The notes under the pieces: generated by a model
Told to the model about the DNA's origin: nothing
Seen by the model: only the letters and a program-made list of their open reading frames with translations
The model's database searches: none
Position numbers and translations under genes: made by a program
Shown here: positions 7,421 to 15,803 of the stretch, piece by piece
How positions within the stretch are numbered: the stretch's first letter is position 1
Layout: each line of letters opens with the position of its first letter
Origin: an uncultured Eubacteriales bacterium
GTDB taxonomy: Bacteria; Bacillota; Clostridia; Oscillospirales; Oscillospiraceae
Assembly: GCA_900317425.1 (NCBI GenBank)
Contig: ONGR01000003.1
Span: 1-64,000 of the forward strand
DNA: 64,000 nt
Direction of reading: 5' to 3'

Positions 7421-8671
7421 ATGTCACTTAAGCACATCGTAAACACCATTGATTATGACGCGGTCCGGGCCTACAGCAACTGTGTCCCCTCCGGCAGCGG
7501 ATATCTGAAGGAGCTGTCCGGCATATCAGCAAACTGGAAAATTGTTAACCCGGCCCGGATCGTGGCGGTTTCCTCCGGGGCTTTTCTGCTGACGCTGGAG
7601 GGAAAAGACTACCTGCTGCGTCAGAACGACATTTTCTTCCTGCGGGGGGGTGATGAGTGCTCCATCAAGGTCACCTCCGTCGAGCCGGCGGAGATCTGGT
7701 GGCTGGATCTGACCGGCAAGGGGCTGACTGCCTTTCTCAACCAGGTTTCGGCTCTGGATGGCAGCCGGATCACCCAGCGGATCTCCAACCCGGGCTTTAT
7801 GCGGGAGCTGCAGAGTCTGGTGCTCAACTACTACGACAACAGCCCCGCCGACACCATGAACTGCATCGGCAGTACCTACCGCATTCTGGCGATCCTGGTG
7901 GACGAGTGCATCAGCAGCTCCTGGACCGCCGTACCCTATCACTCCGACGCCATCATGTACACCGGCACGTGGAACCTGTGGCCCTCCCCCCTTCAGGGGC
8001 GGCACAACGAGATCTATACCAATACCACCCGCTCCTATGCGGAGCTGGACTTCTACGGCAGCGGCATCCGCTGGTACGGCGCCATGAACTTCGACTGCGG
8101 CAAGGCCGATGTGATGATCGACGGCGTCTACCAGACTACCGTGGACGCCTACAGTCCCAACCGGCTGCCCCGGCAGCTCCTCTACTCCAATACCCATCTC
8201 TCCCCCGGTCACCACATCATCAAGATTTTCTGCAACGGCGAAGCCAACAACAAGGCCACCAACTGCGATGTGACCATTGAGAGCTTTTGGTACCACTCCT
8301 CCGCCGCGCCGGCAGACGTACACAGCGGCTTCAAGTCCGGCATCGTGAAAAAGGCCGCCCAGTACATCAGCCTCAATTACAGCCGGGACATCTCCATCGA
8401 GCGGATTGCCGAGGAACTCCATGTGAGCCGGTCGTATCTGACCTCCAGGTTCAGCGCCGAGATGGGTCTGACCCCGGCCCGGTATCTGGCCAACATCCGC
8501 CTCTCCCAGTCCAAGGAGCTACTGAGCACAACCGCCTCCCCCATCGCCGAGGTGGCCGCTGCCTGCGGGTTCCAGGACTCCTACTACTTCTCCCGTTTTT
8601 TCAAGGTCAATACCGGCATGACCCCCAGCCAATACCGCAAGTCCTCCTCCGACGAGGAGGGCGGCAAGTAA
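7421..8671 (+). CDS. AraC regulator with inserted galactose-binding-like domain
   Basis: 416 residues. Residues 1-165 resemble the cupin-type AraC sensor (ARIVAVSSGAFLLTLEG, DIFFLRGGDECSI). Residues 310-405 are the double HTH, with ISIERIAEELHVSRSYLTSRF and the signature ending in GFQDSYYFSRFFK...GMTPSQYR. Between them, residues about 175-291 contain YTGTW, GSGIRWYG, GKADVMIDG, LYSNTHLSPGHHIIKI and VTIESF. That pattern is what I know from galactose-binding-like beta-sandwich modules of secreted glycosidases, which is unusual inside a cytosolic regulator. The start at 7421 follows AAAGGAG. It is divergent from the asd cluster and just upstream of pxpA, so it probably controls one or both. The ligand is unknown. 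Confidence 0.85.
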   Translation: MSLKHIVNTIDYDAVRAYSNCVPSGSGYLKELSGISANWKIVNPARIVAVSSGAFLLTLEGKDYLLRQNDIFFLRGGDECSIKVTSVEPAEIWWLDLTGKGLTAFLNQVSALDGSRITQRISNPGFMRELQSLVLNYYDNSPADTMNCIGSTYRILAILVDECISSSWTAVPYHSDAIMYTGTWNLWPSPLQGRHNEIYTNTTRSYAELDFYGSGIRWYGAMNFDCGKADVMIDGVYQTTVDAYSPNRLPRQLLYSNTHLSPGHHIIKIFCNGEANNKATNCDVTIESFWYHSSAAPADVHSGFKSGIVKKAAQYISLNYSRDISIERIAEELHVSRSYLTSRFSAEMGLTPARYLANIRLSQSKELLSTTASPIAEVAAACGFQDSYYFSRFFKVNTGMTPSQYRKSSSDEEGGK

Positions 8672-8773
8672 GTGGCGGAACAGCAGTATCGCATCCACCT
8701 CAACGGCCAGGTGTATCACGTGAAGATCCAGCGAATCGAACAGGAGGAAACACCATGTATCAGATCGATTTGA
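8672..8773 (+). pseudogene. N-terminal stub of a biotin carboxyl carrier protein
   Basis: A GTG start immediately after the regulator stop opens a 33-codon frame. Its first 22 residues have the pattern YRIHLNGQVYHVKIQRI, the typical beginning of acetyl-CoA-carboxylase or decarboxylase biotin carriers. The frame then runs through the pxpA ribosome site and stops inside pxpA; no lipoyl/biotin domain or MKM motif follows. In many Firmicutes this carrier, biotin carboxylase, pxpB, pxpC and pxpA are neighbours. A deletion that removed the genes between carrier and pxpA would give exactly this junction. It could also be a non-functional leader frame. Confidence 0.55.
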
Positions 8774-9516
8774 ACAGCGACGTGGGGGAGAGTTTCGGCG
8801 CCTATCGCATCGGAAACGATGAGGAGATCCTCCGCCGCATCACCTCCGCCAACGTAGCCTGCGGCTATCACGCCGGCGACCCCATGGTGATGGACCGGGT
8901 GGTCCGTCTGGCCCGGGAGTACAACGTGGCCGTGGGAGCCCATCCCGGCTACCCGGATCTGATGGGCTTCGGCCGGAGGAAAATGTCCCTCTCCCCCGAC
9001 GAGGTGAAAAACTGCGTCAAATACCAGATCGGCGCCTTGTGGGCCTTTGCTCGCAGCCACGGGGTGTCCCTCCAGCATGTGAAGCCCCACGGCGCCCTGT
9101 CCAATCTCTGTCAGCACGACCGGGAGGTGGCCCGCGCCATCTGCCAGGCGGTGCATGAGGTGGATCCCTCCCTGATGATCTTCTACTGCGCGGGGGCCGT
9201 ACTGGGTGAGGAGGCGGAGAAGCTGGGGCTGACCGCCGTGTCGGAGATCTTTGCCGACCGGGCCTACCTGGACGACCTGTCCCTGGTACCCCGCAGCCAG
9301 CCCGGCGCCATGATCACAGACGAGGATCTGGCGGCGCAGCGCTGCATCCGCATGGTCAAGGAGGGCGTGGTCACCACCATCACCGGGCGGGACGTGCCCA
9401 TGCGGGGCGATACCCTGTGCGTCCACGGCGACGGCGCCCAGGCCCAGGCCTTCGTAGAGCGGATCCGCCGGGACTTCCAGCGGGAGGGCATCGCCGTCCG
9501 AAATTTTCAGAAATAG
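8755..9516 (+). CDS. pxpA: LamB/YcsF family 5-oxoprolinase subunit A
   Basis: 253 residues, full length. LNSDVGESFGAYR (5-17), NVACGYHAGDP, VGAHPGYPDLMGFGRR, HVKPHGAL and the late EIFADRAY motif are diagnostic of PxpA, the subunit that with PxpB and PxpC cleaves 5-oxoproline to glutamate using ATP. CAGGAGG sets the start at 8755. Neither pxpB nor pxpC is nearby, and the carrier stub directly upstream suggests the companion genes were lost locally. The subunit could pair with partners encoded elsewhere or have its own role. A strong terminator follows. Confidence 0.92.
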   Translation: MYQIDLNSDVGESFGAYRIGNDEEILRRITSANVACGYHAGDPMVMDRVVRLAREYNVAVGAHPGYPDLMGFGRRKMSLSPDEVKNCVKYQIGALWAFARSHGVSLQHVKPHGALSNLCQHDREVARAICQAVHEVDPSLMIFYCAGAVLGEEAEKLGLTAVSEIFADRAYLDDLSLVPRSQPGAMITDEDLAAQRCIRMVKEGVVTTITGRDVPMRGDTLCVHGDGAQAQAFVERIRRDFQREGIAVRNFQK

Positions 9517-9540
9517 TTGAAATCTCCCCATAACGCACAA

Positions 9541-9580
9541 AAAGACGCCTGAAATCTCAGATTTCAGGCGTCTTTTTTTT
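9541..9580. terminator. Bidirectional terminator, pxpA and V-ATPase operon
   Basis: An inverted repeat with 17-base arms (9541-9557 and 9559-9575) flanked by A-run and T-run lies between the convergent pxpA and ntpD genes and can terminate both. Confidence 0.9.
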
Positions 9581-9587
9581 GCGCTTA

Positions 9588-10238
9588 TCAGCTCTTGAAG
9601 TTGTGGGCATCCTGCAGCACCATATCCTTGACCTTCATCAATCGGGTGGTGTTGCCGCGCTCATTCTCATCCAGCTTCATGGAGATGTAGCGGATGTTCT
9701 GCTGGGCCTCCGGAATGACCACATATTCCAGGGCGTTGACGCGGCGGCGGGTCTTTTCGATCTCCTGGGCCAGCAGCTGCATGGATTTCTCCACCTCGGC
9801 CAGTTCCAGCATGTCGCGGAACACGCTCTCCAGCGTCTCCAGAGCCGCGTCCAGCTCGCCGCTGGTCTGGGCAAAGCCATAGGGATAGATCTCGGCGCCG
9901 TCGCCGGTGGTGTGGAAATCATAGACCGGCACGTTCACCGACATGACGTTGCGGAAGCTTACGTCCAGCTCCACACCGGCCTTGGGATAGAGCAGCGCCT
10001 GCTCCAGCATCTCCGGACCCATGACCGCGGAGGCCACCGTAAAGGCGGCGTTGGCCCGCTGGAGGCCCTCCTCCACCTTTTTGCGCAGAGCCCGGTTTTT
10101 ACGGACGATCTCCAGAAACTGCTTCATCATCTCGTCCCGCTTGTCCTTGAGCAGCTTGTGGCCCCGCACCGCTGTTTTCAGCCGGCCCTTCAGCCGGGTC
10201 AGCTCCATGCGGGTGGGGTTGATGGTTTTCCCTGCCAT
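9588..10238 (-). CDS. ntpD: V-type ATPase subunit D
   Basis: 216 residues, usual length for the central-stalk subunit D. The N-terminal INPTRMELTRLKGRL segment is the family signature, followed by two long helices that form the coiled-coil rotor shaft inside the A3B3 ring (LKDKRDEMMKQFLE; a second helix over the last 80 residues). It transmits rotation between the catalytic head and the membrane ring. It is the last gene of the operon, 8 bases after subunit B, and GAGGTG precedes its ATG. A bidirectional terminator follows. Confidence 0.95.
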   Translation of the reverse strand: MAGKTINPTRMELTRLKGRLKTAVRGHKLLKDKRDEMMKQFLEIVRKNRALRKKVEEGLQRANAAFTVASAVMGPEMLEQALLYPKAGVELDVSFRNVMSVNVPVYDFHTTGDGAEIYPYGFAQTSGELDAALETLESVFRDMLELAEVEKSMQLLAQEIEKTRRRVNALEYVVIPEAQQNIRYISMKLDENERGNTTRLMKVKDMVLQDAHNFKS

Positions 10239-10246
10239 GGCGCACC

Positions 10247-11623
10247 TCAGTCTTTCCTGGGCAGATACTTGTCCAGCATCTCCGGCTTGATGCGCTTGAG
10301 CTCGGAGCGGGGCAGCATGCTCAGCAGCTCCCAGCCCAGATCCAGCGTCTGCTGGACGGAGCGGTTCTCCTCAAAGCCCTGGTTCACGTAGCGCTTTTCA
10401 AACTCGTCGGCAAACTTGGCGTAGAGCAAGTCGGTGGGGGTCAGGGCGGCCTCGCCCAGGATGGTCATCAGCTCCTTGGCCTCCTTGCCGGAGGCGTATG
10501 CGGCGAAAAGCTGGTTCATGGTGGGGGCGTGATCCTCACGGGTCTTGCCCTCGCCCACGCCCTTGTCCTTCAGACGGCTCAGACTGGGCAGCACGTCCAC
10601 GGGAGGCAGGATGTTCTTGCGGTACAGGTCGCGGCTGAGGATGATCTGCCCCTCGGTGATGTAGCCGGTCAGGTCGGGGATGGGATGGGTCTTGTCATCC
10701 TCCGGCATGGTCAGGATGGGGATCATGGTGATGGAGCCCTTGCAGCCCAGTTTCCGGCCGGCCCGCTCATACAGGGTGGCCAGGTCGGTGTACAGGTAGC
10801 CGGGATAGCCGCGGCGGCCCGGCACCTCTTTCTTGGCGGCGGACACCTCGCGCAGGGCCTCGGCGTAGTTGGTGATGTCGGTGAGGATGACCAGCACCTG
10901 CATCTCCTTCTCAAAGGCCAGGTATTCCGCGGCGGTCAGGGCCATGCGGGGCGTGGCGATACGCTCCACGGCGGGGTCGTTGGCCAGGTTGGTGAACAGC
11001 ACCGTGCGGTCGATGGCACCGGTGCGCTTGAACTCACGGACGAAGAACTCCGACTCCTCGAAGGTGATGCCGATGGCGGCGAACACCACGGCGAAGCTGG
11101 TGGAGTCGTCCAGCACCTTGGCCTGGCGGGCGATCTGGGCCGCCAGCTGGGCGTGGGGCAGACCGGAACCGGAGAAGATGGGCAGCTTCTGGCCGCGGAC
11201 CAGGGTGTTCAGGCCGTCGATGGTGGATACGCCGGTCTGGATAAACTCATTGGGGTAGTCCCGGGCGGCGGGATTCATGGGCAGGCCGTTGATGTCCATG
11301 TACTTTTCAGCCAGCAGCTCTGGGCCGCCGTCGATGGGCTGGCCCATGCCGTTGAACACGCGGCCCAGCATATCGCCGGACACGCCCATCTGCAGGGGGT
11401 GGCCCAGGAAACGGATCTTGCTGTCCCGCAGGTTGATGCCGGCGGAGCTGTCAAACAGCTGCACCACGGCGCGGCTGCCGTCCACCTCCAGCACCTTGCA
11501 GCGGCGAACGGTGCCGTCGGAGAGCTCGATCTCAGCCAGCTCGTCGTAGGTGACGCCCTCCACATGGTCAACCACCATCAGAGGACCGGATACCTCGTGG
11601 ATGGTACGATATTCCTTCATCAT
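10247..11623 (-). CDS. ntpB: V-type ATPase subunit B
   Basis: 458 residues, full-length non-catalytic subunit B. It shows the barrel-like N-terminus ([14 protein letters not shown]), [15 protein letters not shown], the degenerate P-loop position [11 protein letters not shown] that marks B as non-catalytic, and the long [13 protein letters not shown] segment near residue 330. It alternates with subunit A in the cytosolic head and contributes an arginine to the catalytic sites. ATGA overlap with subunit A (11620-11623) indicates coupled translation and matched stoichiometry. Confidence 0.96.
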   Translation of the reverse strand: MMKEYRTIHEVSGPLMVVDHVEGVTYDELAEIELSDGTVRRCKVLEVDGSRAVVQLFDSSAGINLRDSKIRFLGHPLQMGVSGDMLGRVFNGMGQPIDGGPELLAEKYMDINGLPMNPAARDYPNEFIQTGVSTIDGLNTLVRGQKLPIFSGSGLPHAQLAAQIARQAKVLDDSTSFAVVFAAIGITFEESEFFVREFKRTGAIDRTVLFTNLANDPAVERIATPRMALTAAEYLAFEKEMQVLVILTDITNYAEALREVSAAKKEVPGRRGYPGYLYTDLATLYERAGRKLGCKGSITMIPILTMPEDDKTHPIPDLTGYITEGQIILSRDLYRKNILPPVDVLPSLSRLKDKGVGEGKTREDHAPTMNQLFAAYASGKEAKELMTILGEAALTPTDLLYAKFADEFEKRYVNQGFEENRSVQQTLDLGWELLSMLPRSELKRIKPEMLDKYLPRKD

Positions 11624-13392
11624 TCGTCCTCACCTGCCTTTCGGATCAGCTCTTCGATCTCCTGCTCCATATCCTGGCCCAGCTGCTCATAGACAGCGGC
11701 GTATTTGTCCGCCTCGGTGTACTTGGCCCAGCCCAGCTGTTCCCGGGCGGGGATGGTGAACAGATCCACCAGGGCGGCGCCCCTGGCGATGGCGCCGCGG
11801 CACAGATTCTCGTAGCGGAGGATCAGCGCCAGCAGCATCTTCTGGCGGTCAAAGCTGGAATAGGAGTCCACGTCCATAAAGGCGTTTTGCTGGAGGAAGT
11901 CCTCCCGCAGCATACGGGCGACCTCCAGGGTCAGCTGATCGTTTGCGGACAGGGAGTCCTTGCCCACCAGCTGGACGATCTCGTTGAGCTCGTTCTCCTC
12001 CTGGAGGATGTGCATGGCCCGGTCGCGGTTGATCATGAACTCGCTGCCCAGATTCTCGTCGAACCAGGGGCGCATGGAGTCCAGATACAGGGAGTAGGAG
12101 TTCAGCCAGTTGATGGCGGGGAAGTGGCGCCGGTAGGCCAGGGAGGCGTCCAGGGACCAGAACACCTTGACGATGCGCATGGTGCCCTGGCTCACGGGCT
12201 CGCTCAAATCGCCGCCGGGAGGCGACACGGCGCCCACGGCGGTGAGGGAGCCGGTGCGTCCGTCGCTGCCCATGCACTGGACCACGCCGGCCCGCTCATA
12301 GAACTGGGCCAGGCGGGAGGCAAGGTAGGCGGGGTAGCCCTCCTCGCCGGGCATCTCCTCCAGACGGCCGGACATCTCGCGCAGGGCCTCGGCCCAGCGC
12401 GAGGTGGAGTCGGCGATAACGGCCACGGCGTAGCCCATATCGCGGAAGTATTCGGCGATGGTGATGCCGGTGTAGACGCTGGCCTCACGGGCGGCCACGG
12501 GCATGTCGGAGGTGTTGGCGATCAGCACGGTGCGCTTCATCAGCGTCTCACCGGTGCGGGGGTCGGTCAGCTCCGGGAACTCCCGCAGCACGTCGGTCAT
12601 CTCGTTGCCGCGCTCGCCGCAGCCGATGTAGACCACGATGTCCACGTCGGACCACTTGGCCAGCTGGTGCTGCACCACCGTCTTGCCGGAGCCGAAGGGG
12701 CCGGGCACGGCGGCGGTACCGCCCTTGGCGATGGGGAACATGGTGTCGATGACACGCTGGCCGGACTGCAGGGGCGTCACCGGCGGGAACTTCTTCTGAT
12801 AGGGACGGCCCACACGGACCGGCCACTTCTGCACCATGGTCAGTTCCCGGAGCTCGCCCTTTTCGGTGCGGACCTTGGCGATAACGTCCTGGATGGTGTA
12901 TTCACCGGCCTCGGCCAGCCACTCCACCTTGCCCCGGATGCCGTTGGGCACCATGATCTTGTGGAGCACGGAGGAGGTCTCCGGCACCGTGCCCAGCACG
13001 TCGCCGCCGATGACGGCGTCGCCCACGTTTGCCGCAGGGGTCCACTGCCACTTCTTGTCACGGGGCAGAGGGGGCACCTCAATGCCGCGGGTGATGTTGG
13101 CACCCACCCGCTTGACGATCTCCTCCAGCGGGCGCTGGATGCCGTCGTAGATGTTCTCGATCAGGCCGGGGCCCAGCTCCACGCTCAGCGGCGCGCCCGT
13201 GGTCACCACGTCGGCGCCGGGGCCGAGGCCGGAGGTCTCCTCGTAGACCTGGATGGAGGCCCGGTCGCCGGTCATATTCAGAATCTCTCCGATCAGACGC
13301 TGGGGACCCACGCGGACGACATCGGCCATGTTGGCGTCGGCCATGCCGTCCGCCACCACCAGCGGGCCGGATACTTTGATGATCTTACCCAT
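11620..13392 (-). CDS. ntpA: V-type ATPase catalytic subunit A
   Basis: 590 residues. The start is the ATG at 13392 ([11 protein letters not shown]); a TTG eight codons further upstream would read through the ribosome site and is rejected. The Walker A motif GPFGSGKT is at 231-238, the GERGNEM segment with the catalytic Glu follows near residue 260, and the non-homologous insertion typical of A subunits covers roughly 110-190. It hydrolyses or makes ATP in the cytosolic head. It lies 20 bases after subunit F and overlaps subunit B by four bases. Confidence 0.97.
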   Translation of the reverse strand: MGKIIKVSGPLVVADGMADANMADVVRVGPQRLIGEILNMTGDRASIQVYEETSGLGPGADVVTTGAPLSVELGPGLIENIYDGIQRPLEEIVKRVGANITRGIEVPPLPRDKKWQWTPAANVGDAVIGGDVLGTVPETSSVLHKIMVPNGIRGKVEWLAEAGEYTIQDVIAKVRTEKGELRELTMVQKWPVRVGRPYQKKFPPVTPLQSGQRVIDTMFPIAKGGTAAVPGPFGSGKTVVQHQLAKWSDVDIVVYIGCGERGNEMTDVLREFPELTDPRTGETLMKRTVLIANTSDMPVAAREASVYTGITIAEYFRDMGYAVAVIADSTSRWAEALREMSGRLEEMPGEEGYPAYLASRLAQFYERAGVVQCMGSDGRTGSLTAVGAVSPPGGDLSEPVSQGTMRIVKVFWSLDASLAYRRHFPAINWLNSYSLYLDSMRPWFDENLGSEFMINRDRAMHILQEENELNEIVQLVGKDSLSANDQLTLEVARMLREDFLQQNAFMDVDSYSSFDRQKMLLALILRYENLCRGAIARGAALVDLFTIPAREQLGWAKYTEADKYAAVYEQLGQDMEQEIEELIRKAGEDE

Positions 13393-13412
13393 TTCTTCGC
13401 ATTGTTCTCCTT

Positions 13413-13721
13413 TCAAGAGATATCTGCGCCCACGGCGCGTTCCACCGCGCTCTGAAGCGCGGCCTCGGCCAGGCCCAGAGAGCCGGACTTGCCGGGGATG
13501 AGGATGATGGCCGGGATAGCGGTGTCCTTGTGCCTGGCGATCTCACTCTGGAGGGGTGTCGCCAGCTGCTCCGTCAGGTAGATGACGGCGTACTCCTGCT
13601 GCACGATCCTGTGCAGCACAGCGCGGGCCTCCTCCGCGGTCTCGACGAAATAGACGTCCAGCCCCAGGGCCTTGAAGGCCAGCACACTGTCCCGGTCGCC
13701 GATGACGGCGATCTTATACAT
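13413..13721 (-). CDS. ntpG: V-type ATPase subunit F (NtpG)
   Basis: 102 residues, beginning [20 protein letters not shown], the Rossmann-like fold of the small central-stalk subunit F that couples rotor subunit D to the membrane ring. The [11 protein letters not shown] strand-helix near residue 48 and the C-terminal [12 protein letters not shown] segment fit the family. The start at 13721 lies inside the last codons of subunit C (8-base overlap), so it is translationally coupled. The reading frame stays open upstream inside subunit C, but the family start is unambiguous. Confidence 0.93.
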   Translation of the reverse strand: MYKIAVIGDRDSVLAFKALGLDVYFVETAEEARAVLHRIVQQEYAVIYLTEQLATPLQSEIARHKDTAIPAIILIPGKSGSLGLAEAALQSAVERAVGADIS

Positions 13722-14706
13722 AGCTATCACGCAGCCTTTCACGAATGGTATCGGCGTCCAGCCCTGCCAGACGGCCGGAGAGGATGATCCGGGCGGAGGT
13801 AAAGTCGTTCTCCCGGGCCACCACGTAGCCGATGGGCACCTCCGGACCGAAGGGGACGCTGCGGGACGCGGCGGCGCTGGCCAGCACGGCGTTGTCGCAG
13901 GCCTTTTCAAAGGCGATCAGACTGCCGCCGGACGCTGCCTCCTGTCCCAGCTCCGCGGCCTGGGCCAGGGGTGTGGCCCGGTACAGCTCCGCCACGCCGT
14001 CGTTGACGCCGGCCAGGATCCGGCTGACGGAGACGGCACCGCCCTCAAACAGCACCTGCTGGAGGAACGTGCCCGGACGGCGCATCCGCAGGGTACGGAC
14101 AGCGGAACGCAGGTTGGCCGCGTCGATGAGGGTGCGGACGTAGGACACCAGGAATTCACAGCCGGTGGCCTTGGCCATATCCTGCATCTCGGCAAAGCAG
14201 GCCCGGTCCAGTACGAAGTCGCTGCGCTGGGGATCGCCTGTTTCCGCCAGGACCCGGGTGGCCTCCGCGGCGGCCTGGGCGGGGACGGGAGGCAGGAAGT
14301 CCCACTTGCCCGTCTGCTGGTATTTGGCGGCCAGATCCTCCGCCCGGACGCGCCCGGCGTCCAGCAGCAGGGAGCGCACGTCGGCGCCGCGGCTCTTGAT
14401 GATGGTCTTGAGATTGTGGTAATCGTATTTCAGCTTGAACACGTCCAGAATGCCCTTGTCCGGCATCTGCTGCTCCAGCTCCCGGAACATATCGGTGCGC
14501 ACCTGGGCGATGGCGGCGTTGAGGCCGCTCTCGCTGTTGGGGTCAAAGGGCGGATAACCCAGTTCGTTCAGTACCTGGGCGCTCTCGGCCACAGTGGCGG
14601 CGTGGAGCATGCGGTCGATGCCGGAGCGGCCCAGCAGGTTCCGTTCCCTGCTGCGGATGCTGGCCGACAGGAACAGATAGTCCGTGTCTTTCGGTTTCTT
14701 TGCCAA
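13714..14706 (-). CDS. ntpC: V-type ATPase subunit C
   Basis: 330 residues, mostly helical, fitting the V/A-type subunit C (ntpC/atpC, d-subunit-like) that forms the funnel linking the rotor ring to the shaft. The start is TTG at 14706 with AAAGGGGG eight bases upstream; it begins MAKKPKDTDYLFLSASIR. LRTLRMRRPG and the late GPEVPIGYVVARENDF segment match the family. It follows subunit E by 15 bases and overlaps subunit F. The poor start codon may keep its dose low, since one copy per complex is needed. Confidence 0.9.
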   Translation of the reverse strand: MAKKPKDTDYLFLSASIRSRERNLLGRSGIDRMLHAATVAESAQVLNELGYPPFDPNSESGLNAAIAQVRTDMFRELEQQMPDKGILDVFKLKYDYHNLKTIIKSRGADVRSLLLDAGRVRAEDLAAKYQQTGKWDFLPPVPAQAAAEATRVLAETGDPQRSDFVLDRACFAEMQDMAKATGCEFLVSYVRTLIDAANLRSAVRTLRMRRPGTFLQQVLFEGGAVSVSRILAGVNDGVAELYRATPLAQAAELGQEAASGGSLIAFEKACDNAVLASAAASRSVPFGPEVPIGYVVARENDFTSARIILSGRLAGLDADTIRERLRDSYV

Positions 14707-14721
14707 AGGGACGTCCCCCTT

Positions 14722-15300
14722 TCAGTCAAACAGGGTGTGGGCCACGTCCGACGCCATCTCCTGCCGCAGCTGCCGCAGTTGGGTGTCAAAGGCGCAGTTG
14801 ATCTCCACCTTGCCCTTCTTCAGCACCAGACCGCCGCCCAGCTCCCGGGTCTCGTCGGACAGGGTGAAGGCGGCGCCGCCGGCGTTGGCGGCGGACACCA
14901 CGGCCTGGCCTACGTTCTCCCGGTCAGCGGCAGAGAGGACGATCTCCTCACAGCCGGTGCCGGCGGCTACCGCCGTCTTTGCCAGCAGGGCGACGTACTC
15001 TTCCCGGGGCAGGGCCCGCAGGGCCCGGGCCGCCCGGTCAAAGGCCTCGTCGATGCAGGCCTGCTTGGCCCCCAGCAGCATCTGACGGCGCTCCATGTCG
15101 GCGCTGCCGGCCAGACGCTCCAGCCGCTCGGTCACAGTGCGCTCCCGCTTGACCTGGGCGTCAGCCGTCAGCTGCCGGGCTTGGGCCCGGTAGCCGGCCT
15201 GGGCCACCTCGATGCGCTTGCCGGCCTCGGCCAGGATGGCGTCCACCTCGGCCTTGCCGTCACGCTGGATATGGGCGTTGATTTTTTCCAGTCCGTTCAT
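14722..15300 (-). CDS. ntpE: V-type ATPase subunit E
   Basis: 192 residues. The N-terminal half is a long charged helix (about 1-85) and the C-terminal half a mixed domain, as in peripheral-stalk subunit E. It pairs with the small G/H subunit encoded at the head of the operon to hold the head stationary against the membrane part. AAGGAGGG precedes the ATG at 15300. It lies 10 bases after subunit K and 15 bases before subunit C. Confidence 0.9.
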   Translation of the reverse strand: MNGLEKINAHIQRDGKAEVDAILAEAGKRIEVAQAGYRAQARQLTADAQVKRERTVTERLERLAGSADMERRQMLLGAKQACIDEAFDRAARALRALPREEYVALLAKTAVAAGTGCEEIVLSAADRENVGQAVVSAANAGGAAFTLSDETRELGGGLVLKKGKVEINCAFDTQLRQLRQEMASDVAHTLFD

Positions 15301-15310
15301 GGCACCCTCC

Positions 15311-15802
15311 TTACAGGGCGTTCATGAGCAGCAGGATGGTGGCCAGCAGGGACAAAATGGCGTAAAACTCCACGATACCGCAGAAGATGATGCCCTTGGT
15401 GGAGGCCTCGGGGTGCTTGGCCACGATGTTCACCGCGGCGGCGGCCACGCGGCCCTGATAGATGGCGCTGAGCCAGCCGCCCAGAGCGATGGGCAGGCAG
15501 GAGGCAAACACGGCCAGACCCTGCTGGACGGACAGCTGCTGGATGCCACTGCCGCCGAACACACCGATCTGCAGCAGAACGAAGAACCAGGCCACCATGC
15601 CGTACAGGCCCTGGGTGCCGGGCAGCACCTGCAGGATCAGGCACTTGGTGGACTTCTCAGGATCCTCACTGGTCAGGCCGGCAGCGGCCTCACCCACCAT
15701 ACCGGTACCGCGGGCGGAGCCGATGCAGCACAGGCCCACGGCCAGCGCCGCGCCCAGAAAAGCCAGACCCAGTCCACCGAAAGATTCAAAGAAAGCTGCC
15801 AT
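15311..15802 (-). CDS. ntpK: V-type ATPase rotor subunit K, Na+-type ligands
   Basis: 163 residues with four membrane helices (a duplicated hairpin), the proteolipid that forms the rotor ring. The Na+ ligands known from the Enterococcus hirae structure are all present: L60, T63 and Q64 in LPGTQGLYG, Q116 in IYQGRVAAA, and E145 in VEFYAIL. This predicts a sodium-translocating enzyme, an inference from established ligand chemistry. The AAGGAGGA ribosome site lies within the last codons of subunit I, one base separating the stop from this start. Confidence 0.95.
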   Translation of the reverse strand: MAAFFESFGGLGLAFLGAALAVGLCCIGSARGTGMVGEAAAGLTSEDPEKSTKCLILQVLPGTQGLYGMVAWFFVLLQIGVFGGSGIQQLSVQQGLAVFASCLPIALGGWLSAIYQGRVAAAAVNIVAKHPEASTKGIIFCGIVEFYAILSLLATILLLMNAL

Positions 15803-15803
15803 T

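Noticed and set aside
13393..13416. TTG start eight codons upstream for V-ATPase subunit A
   Set aside because: It would place the AAAGGAG site inside the coding region; homologues begin at MGKI.
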